The position numbers were made by a program, and so were the translations under genes. The notes beneath the pieces were generated by a model. That model did no database searches, was not told the DNA's origin, and worked only from the letters and a program-made list of their open reading frames with translations. This document shows, piece by piece, positions 1-8,199 of a stretch of 64,000 nt of DNA. Every line of letters begins with the position of its first letter. The stretch's first letter is position 1. This stretch comes from Pseudomonadota bacterium (GTDB taxonomy: Bacteria > Myxococcota_A > UBA796 > UBA9615): NCBI GenBank assembly GCA_024229515.1, contig JAAESI010000010.1:184362-248361 (forward strand), written 5' to 3'.

Positions 1-2125
1 TGATCTCGGTCGGCGGCAGGCCGGTCCAGTCCAGCGCGCCGCCAGACTCCTGCTCGTAGTCGATCTCGAACGGGAAGCCCAGGTAGTGGCCGATCTCCAT
101 GGTCGTGGTCTCCAGCCCGACCGTGCCCTGGACCCACTCGTCCAGCCCCATCCGTTCAATGACGGGGCGGTAGTCGGTGATGAAGTCGTGGTCCGTGGAG
201 GCCATGAACTCGATGCCTTCACTCACCATCGTCGCGACCCGGGTCTCCAGGGGGATGCCGGAGTCGTGGCTGGCGACGGCGTGGATGTGCAGGTCGGCGG
301 CGATGAACCCGGTCGTGTCCACCTCGCGGCCGAGCACCGGGTCGATGCGGGTGACCTGCCCGGGGTTCAACACGAGGCCGTCCGGAGCGCCCTCGTTGGC
401 GCTGTTCCAGATCGAGTACTCGACGCCGCGGGTGACGATGACGTCGTAGCGGCCCACCGGCACCTCCAGGCTCACGCTGCCGGAGCTGGCGAAGATGACC
501 TTGCTGATGCCGCCGGAGATGTACGGGTCGCCCAGGTCGGGGAGGCTGACGGAGCCGGCGTCCCCCAGCGGACGGAGCGAGATCTTGGCGGGGAGGTCGC
601 GAGCGTGGACGTCGGTGACGTTGACCTCGAGGATGCCGGGGCGCGGCGCGATGAGGCCGGTCTCCAGAGTGACGCCGTCCTCGACGGTCACCTCTCGGGG
701 CACCGACAGGCCGCGGGTGTCGTCCTTGACCACCAGCAGGTAGTCCCCGGCGGGGAGGCGGCCGCCGAAGCTCCCGTCGGGGGTGGAGTCGCGCCCCACG
801 TCGGTGCCGAACTGGGTGAACAGGTCGCTCAGCGGAGGCAGTCCCAGCTCGTCACGAGCCGCGCCGGTGTCCTGGTAGACAAGCACGTCGACGCCGGGGA
901 GGGACCGCATCGAGCCCTCCTCCACGACCCGGCCGGAAATCGCGCCCTGCTGCGGGCCAATGGCGCGGTCGGTGTAGGCGGCGTACAGCGCGTCCACGGC
1001 GGTGCCGACGTCGCCCTCGCCCACCCCGAGGAAGCGCTCGTAGGTGAAGATCGTGCCGTCCTCGGGCTGGATCGGGTTCCCGTCCAGATCCGTGAGGTCG
1101 GGGCAGTAGGCGGCGCCGTACACCGCGGTCAGGCCGGAGGTGAAGATCGGCGCTGCGAGCTGCCCGCCGGTGCCCAGCGCGTAGCTGACGCCGTGCCCCT
1201 CGGCTCCGATGAAGTCGAGCGAGAAGGGGTGCACGAAGGGGTTCGTGCCGCCCAGCAGCGTGTTCACGACCGCCTGGCTCTCCTGGAAGCCGATGCCGGG
1301 GAGGAAGATGTCGACGTCGCCGCCGGCGAAGAAGAAGTCGCCGAACTGGGTGCCGCCGGCGTTCAGCGCGTCGACGGTCTGGACCGCGCCGCAGCGGGTC
1401 TCGCACCAGCCGGGGCCGCCGCCGGCGGAGTCGTCGTCGTCGCCCGCTTCCTCACCGGTGCACGGCGGCGGGCTCGGCACGAGGGAGGCGTCGCAGGGAA
1501 GGCCCGCGTCGCCGGGCTGCCAGCCGCAGACGTCCTCGGGCGGGAGCCCCTCCTCGAGCACGACGAAGTGGGTGCGGATCGTGAGGTAGGGGTCGCCGGG
1601 GCGGAGGATCCAGTCGGTCACCATCCAGCCGTCGAGCAGGCCGAGGATGCCGCCGAGCAGCCCGATGTAGCTGATGTAGTCGCCCAGCGGACCCTGGGTG
1701 CGGATGATCGCGGGGCCGCCGTCGCTGCCGTCGCTGAGGATCTCGACCTGGTCGGTCGCGGTCATGTTCAGGTTCACCGCGCTGAACATCTCGGCGAACT
1801 GGTCGTTGCCGCGGCCGGCGCCGGTGTCGCTGTCGGAGCGGCGCAGGTCGATGTCGATCATCGAACCGCCGTACAGCCCGGGACCGGGCGAGCTGCAGAC
1901 CTGGTCGATCCCCTCGCCCACGCAGCGGTCCGCCAGGATCGCGGCGCGGATGTGGCCGTTCTGCAGGATGAAGTCGCCCGTGTGGGCGCCCGCGGACGGT
2001 CCTCCGACCCGCTGATCGAGCGTCTCGATGACGTACGCGGAGGCAGGCACCTCCTCGGCGGACGGGCACGCCGTCAGCAGCAGGGCGGTCAGGGTCAGGA
2101 ACAGGGCGCGTAGCGTCGGCGTCAC
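1..2125 (-). CDS. PHP-domain (CehA/McbA-type) metallohydrolase lipoprotein, C-terminus off the left edge
   Basis: The reading frame is open from a GTG at 2125, with a GGAG ribosome binding site just upstream, to the window edge (708 codons). It opens with a lipoprotein signal (hydrophobic stretch, then LLLTACPS), so it is probably anchored in the envelope. The C-terminal part carries ADLHIHAVASHDSG and STDHDFITD, the metal-binding His/Asp motifs of the PHP fold as found in CehA/McbA-type hydrolases; a DDDDSAGG spacer interrupts the middle. An early NGHIRAAI segment matches the NGQVQVVI segment of the second PHP lipoprotein at 50-53 kb, so the two are paralogues. Substrate unknown. The motifs are seen; the hydrolase role comes from family knowledge. 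The 3' end is missing, so the total length is unknown. Confidence 0.8.
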   Translation of the reverse strand, partial: MTPTLRALFLTLTALLLTACPSAEEVPASAYVIETLDQRVGGPSAGAHTGDFILQNGHIRAAILADRCVGEGIDQVCSSPGPGLYGGSMIDIDLRRSDSDTGAGRGNDQFAEMFSAVNLNMTATDQVEILSDGSDGGPAIIRTQGPLGDYISYIGLLGGILGLLDGWMVTDWILRPGDPYLTIRTHFVVLEEGLPPEDVCGWQPGDAGLPCDASLVPSPPPCTGEEAGDDDDSAGGGPGWCETRCGAVQTVDALNAGGTQFGDFFFAGGDVDIFLPGIGFQESQAVVNTLLGGTNPFVHPFSLDFIGAEGHGVSYALGTGGQLAAPIFTSGLTAVYGAAYCPDLTDLDGNPIQPEDGTIFTYERFLGVGEGDVGTAVDALYAAYTDRAIGPQQGAISGRVVEEGSMRSLPGVDVLVYQDTGAARDELGLPPLSDLFTQFGTDVGRDSTPDGSFGGRLPAGDYLLVVKDDTRGLSVPREVTVEDGVTLETGLIAPRPGILEVNVTDVHARDLPAKISLRPLGDAGSVSLPDLGDPYISGGISKVIFASSGSVSLEVPVGRYDVIVTRGVEYSIWNSANEGAPDGLVLNPGQVTRIDPVLGREVDTTGFIAADLHIHAVASHDSGIPLETRVATMVSEGIEFMASTDHDFITDYRPVIERMGLDEWVQGTVGLETTTMEIGHYLGFPFEIDYEQESGGALDWTGLPPTEI

Positions 2126-2181
2126 AGCGGTCTCCGGAGGCGGCGCGAGTATACGCGCGCGCTGGGCTACGATCCGACCGG

Positions 2182-3165
2182 TTGGACAAGCGCCCGTACA
2201 TCGCCGCCGCCATCTACGTCGTGGTCTTCGTCGTGCTGCTCGCGACGCTGCCGATCACGCTGCCGATCATGGTGGTGGTGGACCTGATCCGGGGCTCGCG
2301 CCGGTTCGCTGGCGTGCGGCTGCTGATCTACGCGATCGCGGTGCTCAACTACGAGATGGCGGGGCTGTTCATGGCGGGCGTGGCGTGGCTGCGGTTCCGC
2401 GGCGGCGAGCGCACCACGGACGAGTACGCCGACGACAACTTCCGGATCCAGACGTGGTTCGGGGGGAAGCTGTTCTGGTGGGCCAAGCGGGCCTTCAGCT
2501 GGACCGTCGAGGTGCAGAACGCCGACGTGCTGCGCCAGGGGCCGTACGTGCTCATGCCGCGCCACGTGAGCATGGGCGACACGATCATGTGGCCCGCCCT
2601 CGTCAGCCAGAGGTACGGCACGAACGTCCACTACGTGGTCAAGGACGAGCTGATGTACGACCCCACCCTGGGGATCGTCGGGCAGCGCGGGCGGCACGTG
2701 TTCGTGAAGCGGCACGGGGCCGACACGGAGCGGCAGATCGCGCGGGTGGCCGAGCTCGCCGAGGGGCTCGGCCCGATGGACGCGGTCCTGATCTACCCCG
2801 AGGGCACGCGCCACACCGCGGCCAAGCGGGCGCGCATCATCGAGAAGCTCGAGGCCAGCGGGGAGGGCGCCCGCGCCGCCGAAGCGCGGGCGATGCAGCA
2901 CGTGCTCCCGCCGAGGCTCGGAGGTCCCCTCGCGCTGCTGACGCGGGCCAAGGACGTCGACGTGATCCTGGCTCCCCACGTGGGCTACGAGGGCGCCGCG
3001 AAGCTGAGCGACGCCTGGTACGGCTCGGTGATCGGTCGGCGCATCGCGGTCGGCTTCAAGCGCATCCCCGCCTCCGAGATCCCGCGCGACCCCGAAGGGG
3101 CGGCGCAGTGGCTGCGGGAGCAGTGGACCTGGATGGACGCCTGGGTGGACGGCCAGCTCCGCTGA
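2182..3165 (+). CDS. 1-acylglycerol-3-phosphate O-acyltransferase-like (PlsC family) membrane protein
   Basis: A 327-residue protein starting at a TTG. Residues 5-35 are strongly hydrophobic (membrane anchor), followed by a second hydrophobic stretch around 45-70. It has the acyltransferase HX4D motif (RHVSMGDT) and, later, the YPEGTR substrate-binding motif, the two signatures of the PlsC superfamily, which moves acyl groups from acyl-CoA or acyl-ACP onto lysophospholipids. It is divergent from the PHP lipoprotein with about 55 bases between starts. The C-terminal half (VILAPHVGYEG) resembles the larger LPLAT/LCLAT-type members. Which glycerolipid it acylates cannot be told; another acyltransferase of a different subfamily lies at 12.5 kb. 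Confidence 0.85.
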   Translation: MDKRPYIAAAIYVVVFVVLLATLPITLPIMVVVDLIRGSRRFAGVRLLIYAIAVLNYEMAGLFMAGVAWLRFRGGERTTDEYADDNFRIQTWFGGKLFWWAKRAFSWTVEVQNADVLRQGPYVLMPRHVSMGDTIMWPALVSQRYGTNVHYVVKDELMYDPTLGIVGQRGRHVFVKRHGADTERQIARVAELAEGLGPMDAVLIYPEGTRHTAAKRARIIEKLEASGEGARAAEARAMQHVLPPRLGGPLALLTRAKDVDVILAPHVGYEGAAKLSDAWYGSVIGRRIAVGFKRIPASEIPRDPEGAAQWLREQWTWMDAWVDGQLR

Positions 3166-3208
3166 GTTCGCCCGGCCGGGACGCCGCGCCGTGAGCGACA
3201 ATCACCGC

Positions 3209-4405
3209 ATGCTCTTCCGCGCCGTGCTCGCCTTCTCCCTGCTCGTGGCCGCCCCGGCCCTGGCCGACGACGCCGAGTGCTGGACCCTCGGCACCGTCGA
3301 CATCACCACCTACGACAACGCCCAGTGGACCGTGCAGGGGTCGACCTGGACACTCGCCTCGGGCCTGGGCTCCCTCACGCTGGAAGCCAGCCAGCAGGCG
3401 GCGACGATGGAGCGGGGCACCGAGCGCAACAGCCGCGTCGCCTGGAGCAAGCCGCCAGCACGCTGGTGTGCCGGGGATCCGGTGGGGCTGAGCGCCACCG
3501 CCGTCGGCAACTTCGGCGGGTTCCTCTACGACACCTACCCGGTCTCGGCGATCGTGCCGGCGCAGGTGCCCACGCCGCCGGTGCCCCTGTCCGGGGTCAA
3601 CGGGATCGACGCGATGCAGATCCGGGGGGGCGAGTCGGCCGAGCTGTTCGGGTCGATCCTGGTCGCGCCGCGGCCCGGCGGCGAGGACTGGCAGCTGTTC
3701 GCGCGCGCCGACATGGGCAACGGCCAGTGGGTCGCGGTCGTCGACCACTACAGCAAGGCCGACCCCGCCGACGGCACCACCAGCACGGCGCCGACGGCTC
3801 CTCCCGCCCCGGACGGCGACGGCGCCGCGGATGAAGACGAAGACGAAGACGAGGACGCCGGCGAGGAGCCGGACGAGGGCGACGAGGACGACGAGGACGA
3901 CGAAGAAGGGGACGACGAAGACGACGACACCAAGGACGACAAGCCGACGTACCTGAAGGACTCGACCCGTGGCTGGTTCCACATCGGCGGCGGCTTCGGC
4001 GTGCTCCCGCAGAGCGCGTTCCCGGGCGGGCTGTTCGACGTCGGGGTCGGCTTCTACACGTTCGCCTTCTACGCCGGCGGGGGGCTGCAGATGGCCTTCT
4101 CGGACACCTTCGGCATCCGGCCCCACGGGCAGGGCTACGTCGGCGTGCACATCCCCTTCCCCGTCTTCCACCCGATGTTCGGCGCGAAGATCAGCGGCGG
4201 CACCTCGGTGCGCCCCGACGGCGTCGCCCCCGGGGTGCCCAGCTCGACGCTGTCGATGACGGTGGGAGGGCAGGCCGGCTTCATCCTGCGCCAGTTCGGC
4301 GGAGGTCCCGGGCTGCAGGTGATGGTGGAGCCGGTCTACGCGCTGGACCAGTTCACGGGCATCGGCGGCTTCGAGATCTGGGTCAGCATCGCCGGGGTCA
4401 TCTAG
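3209..4405 (+). CDS. Exported protein with acidic linker and barrel-like C-terminal domain
   Basis: I chose the ATG at 3209 because it begins directly with a classic signal peptide (MLFRAVLAFSLLVAAPALA-DD); an in-frame GTG lies 18 bases upstream and would add six residues ahead of it. The mature protein has an N-terminal beta-rich domain with two Cys, a run of about 50 Asp/Glu residues near residues 205-250, then a Gly- and aromatic-rich region (GGGFGVLP, FAFYAGGGLQMAF) that alternates like outer-membrane beta strands. The function is not recognised. It is convergent with the EgtB-like gene and the two stop codons are adjacent. The acidic linker suggests Ca2+ or surface interaction, but that is inference. 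Confidence 0.7.
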   Translation: MLFRAVLAFSLLVAAPALADDAECWTLGTVDITTYDNAQWTVQGSTWTLASGLGSLTLEASQQAATMERGTERNSRVAWSKPPARWCAGDPVGLSATAVGNFGGFLYDTYPVSAIVPAQVPTPPVPLSGVNGIDAMQIRGGESAELFGSILVAPRPGGEDWQLFARADMGNGQWVAVVDHYSKADPADGTTSTAPTAPPAPDGDGAADEDEDEDEDAGEEPDEGDEDDEDDEEGDDEDDDTKDDKPTYLKDSTRGWFHIGGGFGVLPQSAFPGGLFDVGVGFYTFAFYAGGGLQMAFSDTFGIRPHGQGYVGVHIPFPVFHPMFGAKISGGTSVRPDGVAPGVPSSTLSMTVGGQAGFILRQFGGGPGLQVMVEPVYALDQFTGIGGFEIWVSIAGVI

Positions 4406-5594
4406 TCAGCCCGGGTACACCACCCGGAACTTGTTGAACGCGTACGGGTAGTGCCCGAAGTACCAGTTGCGGAACGACGCCCGCGTCAGCTGCGGCGCGG
4501 TGGGCCAGGCGGCGCCGAAGACCACGTAGTGCTTGCCGTCGAAGAAGTCCGTCGAGTAGCCCGGGTAGGTGCGCATCCAGGCGTCGAACCCCGGCAGGCC
4601 CGCAAACGGGGTGCCCGTGTGCTCCCAGCCGTTGCCGATCAGCTCCTGCACGCCGTGGTCCGAGACGCCCTCGGGGTGGGCTCCCACCGGCTCGGGCCCC
4701 GAAGCGGCCCAGTCGGTGAGCACGGGGCTCGCCCCCTCGGAGGCGCGATGCAGCTCGGCCTCCGTGGGGAGCCGCCCGCCGGCCCAGGTGGCGAACGCGG
4801 CGGCTTGCTGCTGCGAGACGCAGACCGGCAGCCCGCCGACCCGGTCCAGCGGCAGCGTGCCCCACATCGTGCGCAGTCGATCGCCTTCCCAATCCAGCGG
4901 CGTCTCGGCGCCCGTGGCCTCGACGAACGCCTGGTAGCGGGCGATCGTCACGGGGAGCTCGTCGATGGCGAACGCGGCTGCCTCGGTGCGGTGGGCCGGG
5001 AACTCGTTGTCCCAGCCGAACGCGACCTCGCCCCAGTCACCGCCGACCGTGGCCTGGCCCGCGGGGATGGAGACTCGCGCGGGGGCCACCTCGCCGCCGG
5101 GGGCCTCCGCCGCGGGGGGGGAGCCAGTCCGGCCGCTGCTTCCACCGCGGGTCGAGCCGCATGAGCATGTACATCAGCGTCTCGTGGTGCATCTGCTCGT
5201 GCTCGATGACGAGGTGGAGCACCCGATCCCCTTCGGCCAGCGCATCCCCCGACAGGGCGCGCAGTTGCGGCGCGACCTCCCGAATCCGGGCGCGGACCTC
5301 GTCGCGGTAGGCCTCCACCGCGGCGATCTCGGGCCACGCCGCCACGTCGTCGGCCGACGAAGCTTCCTCGGGATCGATCCCGCGCTCGAACAGCACATCG
5401 AAGGTGCGGTGGTGATGCCCCAGCCCCAGCACCCCCCGCCCGACCTGGTTCCAGGCGAACGCGGGCAGATGCCCCAGGTAGAAGACGAACGGATGACGCA
5501 GGCCGATGGGCCGCTCCAGCCAGACGCCCTCGCCGGTCAGAATCTCGAAGAACGCGTCGCTGCGCGCCCAGGCTACTTCGAGTTGCTCGATCAT
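4406..5594 (-). pseudogene. egtB: EgtB-like sulfoxide synthase (DinB + SUMF1 domains), broken by a one-base frameshift
   Basis: The first frame starts at ATG 5594 and encodes a DinB-type domain with GHLPAF (His42) and HEQMHHE (His132, His136), the three-His iron site of EgtB enzymes. The second frame, ending at 4406, encodes a SUMF1/FGE-type domain with GGRLPTEAE, GNGWEHTGTPF and FRNWYFGHYPYAF, typical of EgtB C-termini. The frames join if one base is removed from the eight-G run at 5114-5121, giving a continuous protein of about 395 residues, close to normal EgtB length. EgtB joins hercynine to a sulfur donor in ergothioneine synthesis; no egtD partner is in the window. As written, translation stops early. 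This is either a real frameshift or a homopolymer sequencing error. An OvoA- or SenA-type role cannot be excluded. Confidence 0.8.
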
Positions 5595-5611
5595 CCCACC
5601 CCCGTCGACCG

Positions 5612-6802
5612 TCATCGGGCCATCAACCAACGTATGAACCAGGCCGCCAGCGCGGCCCCCACGAGCGCGCCGATCCAACCGCCGACCGCGAAGCCGAAGA
5701 TCGGCAGCGCCAACTGCCGCAGGGCGTCGACCTGCTCGGCCCAGGGCTTGTCCTCGAAGAGCGCTCCGATCGACACCAGCGTCAGCACCGCCCACAGCGC
5801 CACCGCCAGCTGCTGGCCCACCGGCTCGACCACGCCGAACAGCAGCCCCACGGAGGCCGCCAGCGCCACGACGAACTGAGCCGTGCAGTAGGGCCCCAGC
5901 CCGGAGCCCCGGCCCGCGTCGTAGCGCTCCCGCCCCGCGACCTCGATCGGCTTGCCGCCCCCCGCGTTCCCCACCGCCAGGGCCGTCGGGCCGAGCCACC
6001 ACAGATCCAGCTTCTCCGCCAGCGTGTCGTAGCGCTGGCTGAACTTCCAGACCTTCAAGTGGAACTCGAGGTTTGCCCACACAGGGTTCCAGGAGTTGAT
6101 GGGTTCTACCGTTCCATAGGTCGGCGGCTCTTCCTCTGGCTGGAAGGTGCCGAAGAGCTTGTCCCAGACGATGAACATGCCCGCGTAGTTGCGGTCCAGG
6201 TACTTCGGATCGCAGCCGTGGTGGACCCGGTGGTGGGACGGCGTGTTCATCACCGCCTCGTACCAGGGCGGCAGCTTGTCGACCGCCTGGGTGTGGGGCA
6301 GGAACTGGTACAGCGTGTTGAGCGCGCTGACCGTCAGGAACATCACCGGGGGGAAGCCCAGCAGCGCCAGCGGTTGGTAGAAGATCCAGCTCACCAGCGG
6401 CTCGGCGGCCCCCTGCCGCAACGCCACGGTGAAGTTGTACTCCTCGCTGCTGTGGTGCGGCACGTGAGCCCCCCACAGCAGGTTGTGGTGGTGGTAGCTG
6501 CGGTGGGCCCAGTAGTAGCCCAGGTCCACGCCGACGAAGCACAGCCCCCAGACCCACCACGAGAAGCCCAGATCGAGGATCCCGAAGTTGCGGTACGTCC
6601 AGACGTAGACCGCCACCAGCAGCACGGTGGTGAACGCGCCGATGAGCTGGTTCACGACGCCGCAGCTCAGATCCGCGATGGAGTCGTTGAGCCGGTACAG
6701 CTTCTTGTTCTGCCGGTGGGCGAGCCACGCCTCGAAGAAGATCAGCGCGAAGAAGCCAGGGATGGCGTACGCGATGATGTCGACGCTGGGCAGATCCTCC
6801 AT
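5612..6802 (-). CDS. Fatty acid hydroxylase / sterol desaturase family membrane protein
   Basis: A 396-residue protein starting at ATG 6802. It has the three histidine clusters of the di-iron superfamily in order: HRSYHHH, HVPHHSSEE and HRVHHGCDP, embedded among about four N-terminal membrane segments; the C-terminal third adds two to three more (VVALAASVGLLFGVV, GGWIGALVGAALAAW). The spacing and the HVPHHSSEEYN block resemble the alkylglycerol monooxygenase-like branch more than C-4 sterol oxidases. It would hydroxylate or desaturate a lipid using O2 in the membrane. It sits 17 bases upstream of the EgtB-like gene and 13 bases downstream of the small acidic gene, so it is probably co-transcribed with both. 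The family call is firm; the substrate is unknown. Confidence 0.87.
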   Translation of the reverse strand: MEDLPSVDIIAYAIPGFFALIFFEAWLAHRQNKKLYRLNDSIADLSCGVVNQLIGAFTTVLLVAVYVWTYRNFGILDLGFSWWVWGLCFVGVDLGYYWAHRSYHHHNLLWGAHVPHHSSEEYNFTVALRQGAAEPLVSWIFYQPLALLGFPPVMFLTVSALNTLYQFLPHTQAVDKLPPWYEAVMNTPSHHRVHHGCDPKYLDRNYAGMFIVWDKLFGTFQPEEEPPTYGTVEPINSWNPVWANLEFHLKVWKFSQRYDTLAEKLDLWWLGPTALAVGNAGGGKPIEVAGRERYDAGRGSGLGPYCTAQFVVALAASVGLLFGVVEPVGQQLAVALWAVLTLVSIGALFEDKPWAEQVDALRQLALPIFGFAVGGWIGALVGAALAAWFIRWLMAR

Positions 6803-6815
6803 GAGGAGGCGGAGT

Positions 6816-7223
6816 CTACTGGGTGGCGACCTGGATGTGGGTCGTGCCCGGGGCGACGTCGCCAGCGATCTCGAAGACGCTGAAGTCGTGCTTCTTGGGG
6901 CCCTCGTCGAAGCCGTCGTCGAAGTCGGGCATGTCCACGAGCGCGCCCCAGCGGCCTTCCAGCCACAGGACCATGCCGTTGTTGGCGTCCGTCGGGCGCC
7001 CAACGATGGAGTCGAACAGGCCGACGCTCATGCCGCCGTCGTCCAGCTGCAGGTGGATCGCGTCCGCGGGCGGAGCGCCCGTGGCGGTGCCGACGTAGAT
7101 CGGGCCGTAGTCGAGCTTGTACTCATCCCCGAAGTGGATGACCACGGGCAGGCGGATCCGCTTGCCGTCGCTGCTCTCGAGCCAGTTGAGGAGGGCGCCG
7201 TCAAGCGCGGGTGCGTCGCTCAC
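6816..7223 (-). CDS. Small acidic protein translationally coupled to the triad protein
   Basis: A 135-residue protein starting at GTG 7223, whose start overlaps the TGA of the upstream gene (GTGA), so the two are very probably translationally coupled and made together. It is acidic, has no signal peptide or membrane segment, and has a mixed alpha/beta look (VVIHFGDEYKLDYGP, MVLWLEGRWGALVDMPDF). I do not recognise the family. Size, acidity and tight coupling behind a possible toxin-like hydrolase would suit an immunity protein or a chaperone, but this is inference from context only. Confidence 0.7.
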   Translation of the reverse strand: MSDAPALDGALLNWLESSDGKRIRLPVVIHFGDEYKLDYGPIYVGTATGAPPADAIHLQLDDGGMSVGLFDSIVGRPTDANNGMVLWLEGRWGALVDMPDFDDGFDEGPKKHDFSVFEIAGDVAPGTTHIQVATQ

Positions 7224-8116
7224 TTGTCGTCGTCGTCCCCGCCGGCGTCGACCACGTAGTCGTACTCCTCGGAGGCGGCCGGGCCGTGCTCCCAGATCCA
7301 ACCGCCCATGTCCTTCTCGATCTGCTCATCGGTGCGCTTGTCGTCCCAGCGCTGGTTGATGAGCTTCTGGCCGCGGGGGCTCAGCCGCAGGCCGCGTGCG
7401 ATCACGTCCTTCACGTTCTGGCCCGACGCGGTGATGGTCCGCGACGCCTTGATCTTGGTCTTGTCCGGCGTGTAGGCGAAGTGGTCTTCCCACGTGCAGG
7501 CGGTGGCGGCGGTGGGCCACGGGTCGCAGACGACGAGGTCCGCGTCCCCTTCCTTGCCGATGTCGCCCATGATCACGAAGGCGTGGTCCAGACCCTCGAC
7601 CGCGGAGCGGTTGAGCGTCTCGCCCTTGGCGATGGTGTTTAGGTAGTCCAGGCCGACCTGGGCGTGCTCGCCGCAGTTGCCGCCGTGGGCTAGGTCCGCC
7701 TTCGCGGCGGTCAGGGAGTCGCGGTTGGCGTTGGCGATGGCCCGCACCGAGGGAGCGAGCTCCCAGCAGCTGGGGTCGCGCATGACCTTCATGCGGAAGT
7801 AGCTGTTGAAGTTGGTCGCCTTGAGCGCCTCGGCCTGGTTGCCCGCGCCGAACTTCATCACTTCCTTGGTGTGCTTCAGCGCCTTGGCGGCGTGGCCGAG
7901 GCGGCCGCCGGCCTTGCCCGTGACCTTCTTCTTGGGGTTGTCGCCCTTGAACTGCACGTCCTGGAGCCCGTGGGCGGCGGCGGCGGCGCCGAACCCTCCC
8001 TCGCGAGCGGACGGGCGATCGGCGAACACTCCGCCGCTGCCATCGCGGTGGAACTGGACCGAACCAGTCGTGGAAGTAGAAGCGGGGACTGCGGCTTCGC
8101 GGCGGTGTGCGGGCAT
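7220..8116 (-). CDS. Uncharacterised protein with a candidate Cys-His-Asp (papain-like) catalytic triad
   Basis: A 298-residue protein from ATG 8116, preceded by GGAGAG. The N-terminal 60 residues are low-complexity and Gly/Ala-rich without a signal peptide. The C-terminal two thirds contain HGGNCGEHAQVG (Cys148), LDHAFVIMGD (His178) and VVCDPWPTA (Asp198). The order and spacing of Cys, His and Asp, with 'NCGEHA', 'DHAFV' and 'DPW', resemble papain-fold cysteine hydrolases found in secreted bacterial effectors and polymorphic toxins. It ends in an Asp-rich tail (GGDDDDK). Its stop overlaps the next start. It could be a protease, deamidase or transglutaminase-like enzyme. The residues are seen; the fold and activity are inference. 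Confidence 0.7.
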   Translation of the reverse strand: MPAHRREAAVPASTSTTGSVQFHRDGSGGVFADRPSAREGGFGAAAAAHGLQDVQFKGDNPKKKVTGKAGGRLGHAAKALKHTKEVMKFGAGNQAEALKATNFNSYFRMKVMRDPSCWELAPSVRAIANANRDSLTAAKADLAHGGNCGEHAQVGLDYLNTIAKGETLNRSAVEGLDHAFVIMGDIGKEGDADLVVCDPWPTAATACTWEDHFAYTPDKTKIKASRTITASGQNVKDVIARGLRLSPRGQKLINQRWDDKRTDEQIEKDMGGWIWEHGPAASEEYDYVVDAGGDDDDK

Positions 8117-8199
8117 TCGGACTCTCCGGGCTGGCGTTCGACCAGCAAAAGTGAGACGGCTCAATCTATACGACGACGCGCACGTGCGAAACGACCTTC
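8117..8199 (-). promoter_or_regulatory. 83-base gap with possible promoter for the triad-protein gene
   Basis: This is the largest gap in the minus-strand run from 11.4 to 4.4 kb and is visibly less GC-rich than its surroundings. Read on the minus strand it holds a TATAGAT box at about 8165-8171, 49 bases before the ATG, with only a weak -35 candidate (TTTCGC) at short spacing. It could give the triad-protein/acidic-protein pair its own promoter, separate from the ATPase genes upstream. The evidence is weak. Confidence 0.25.
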
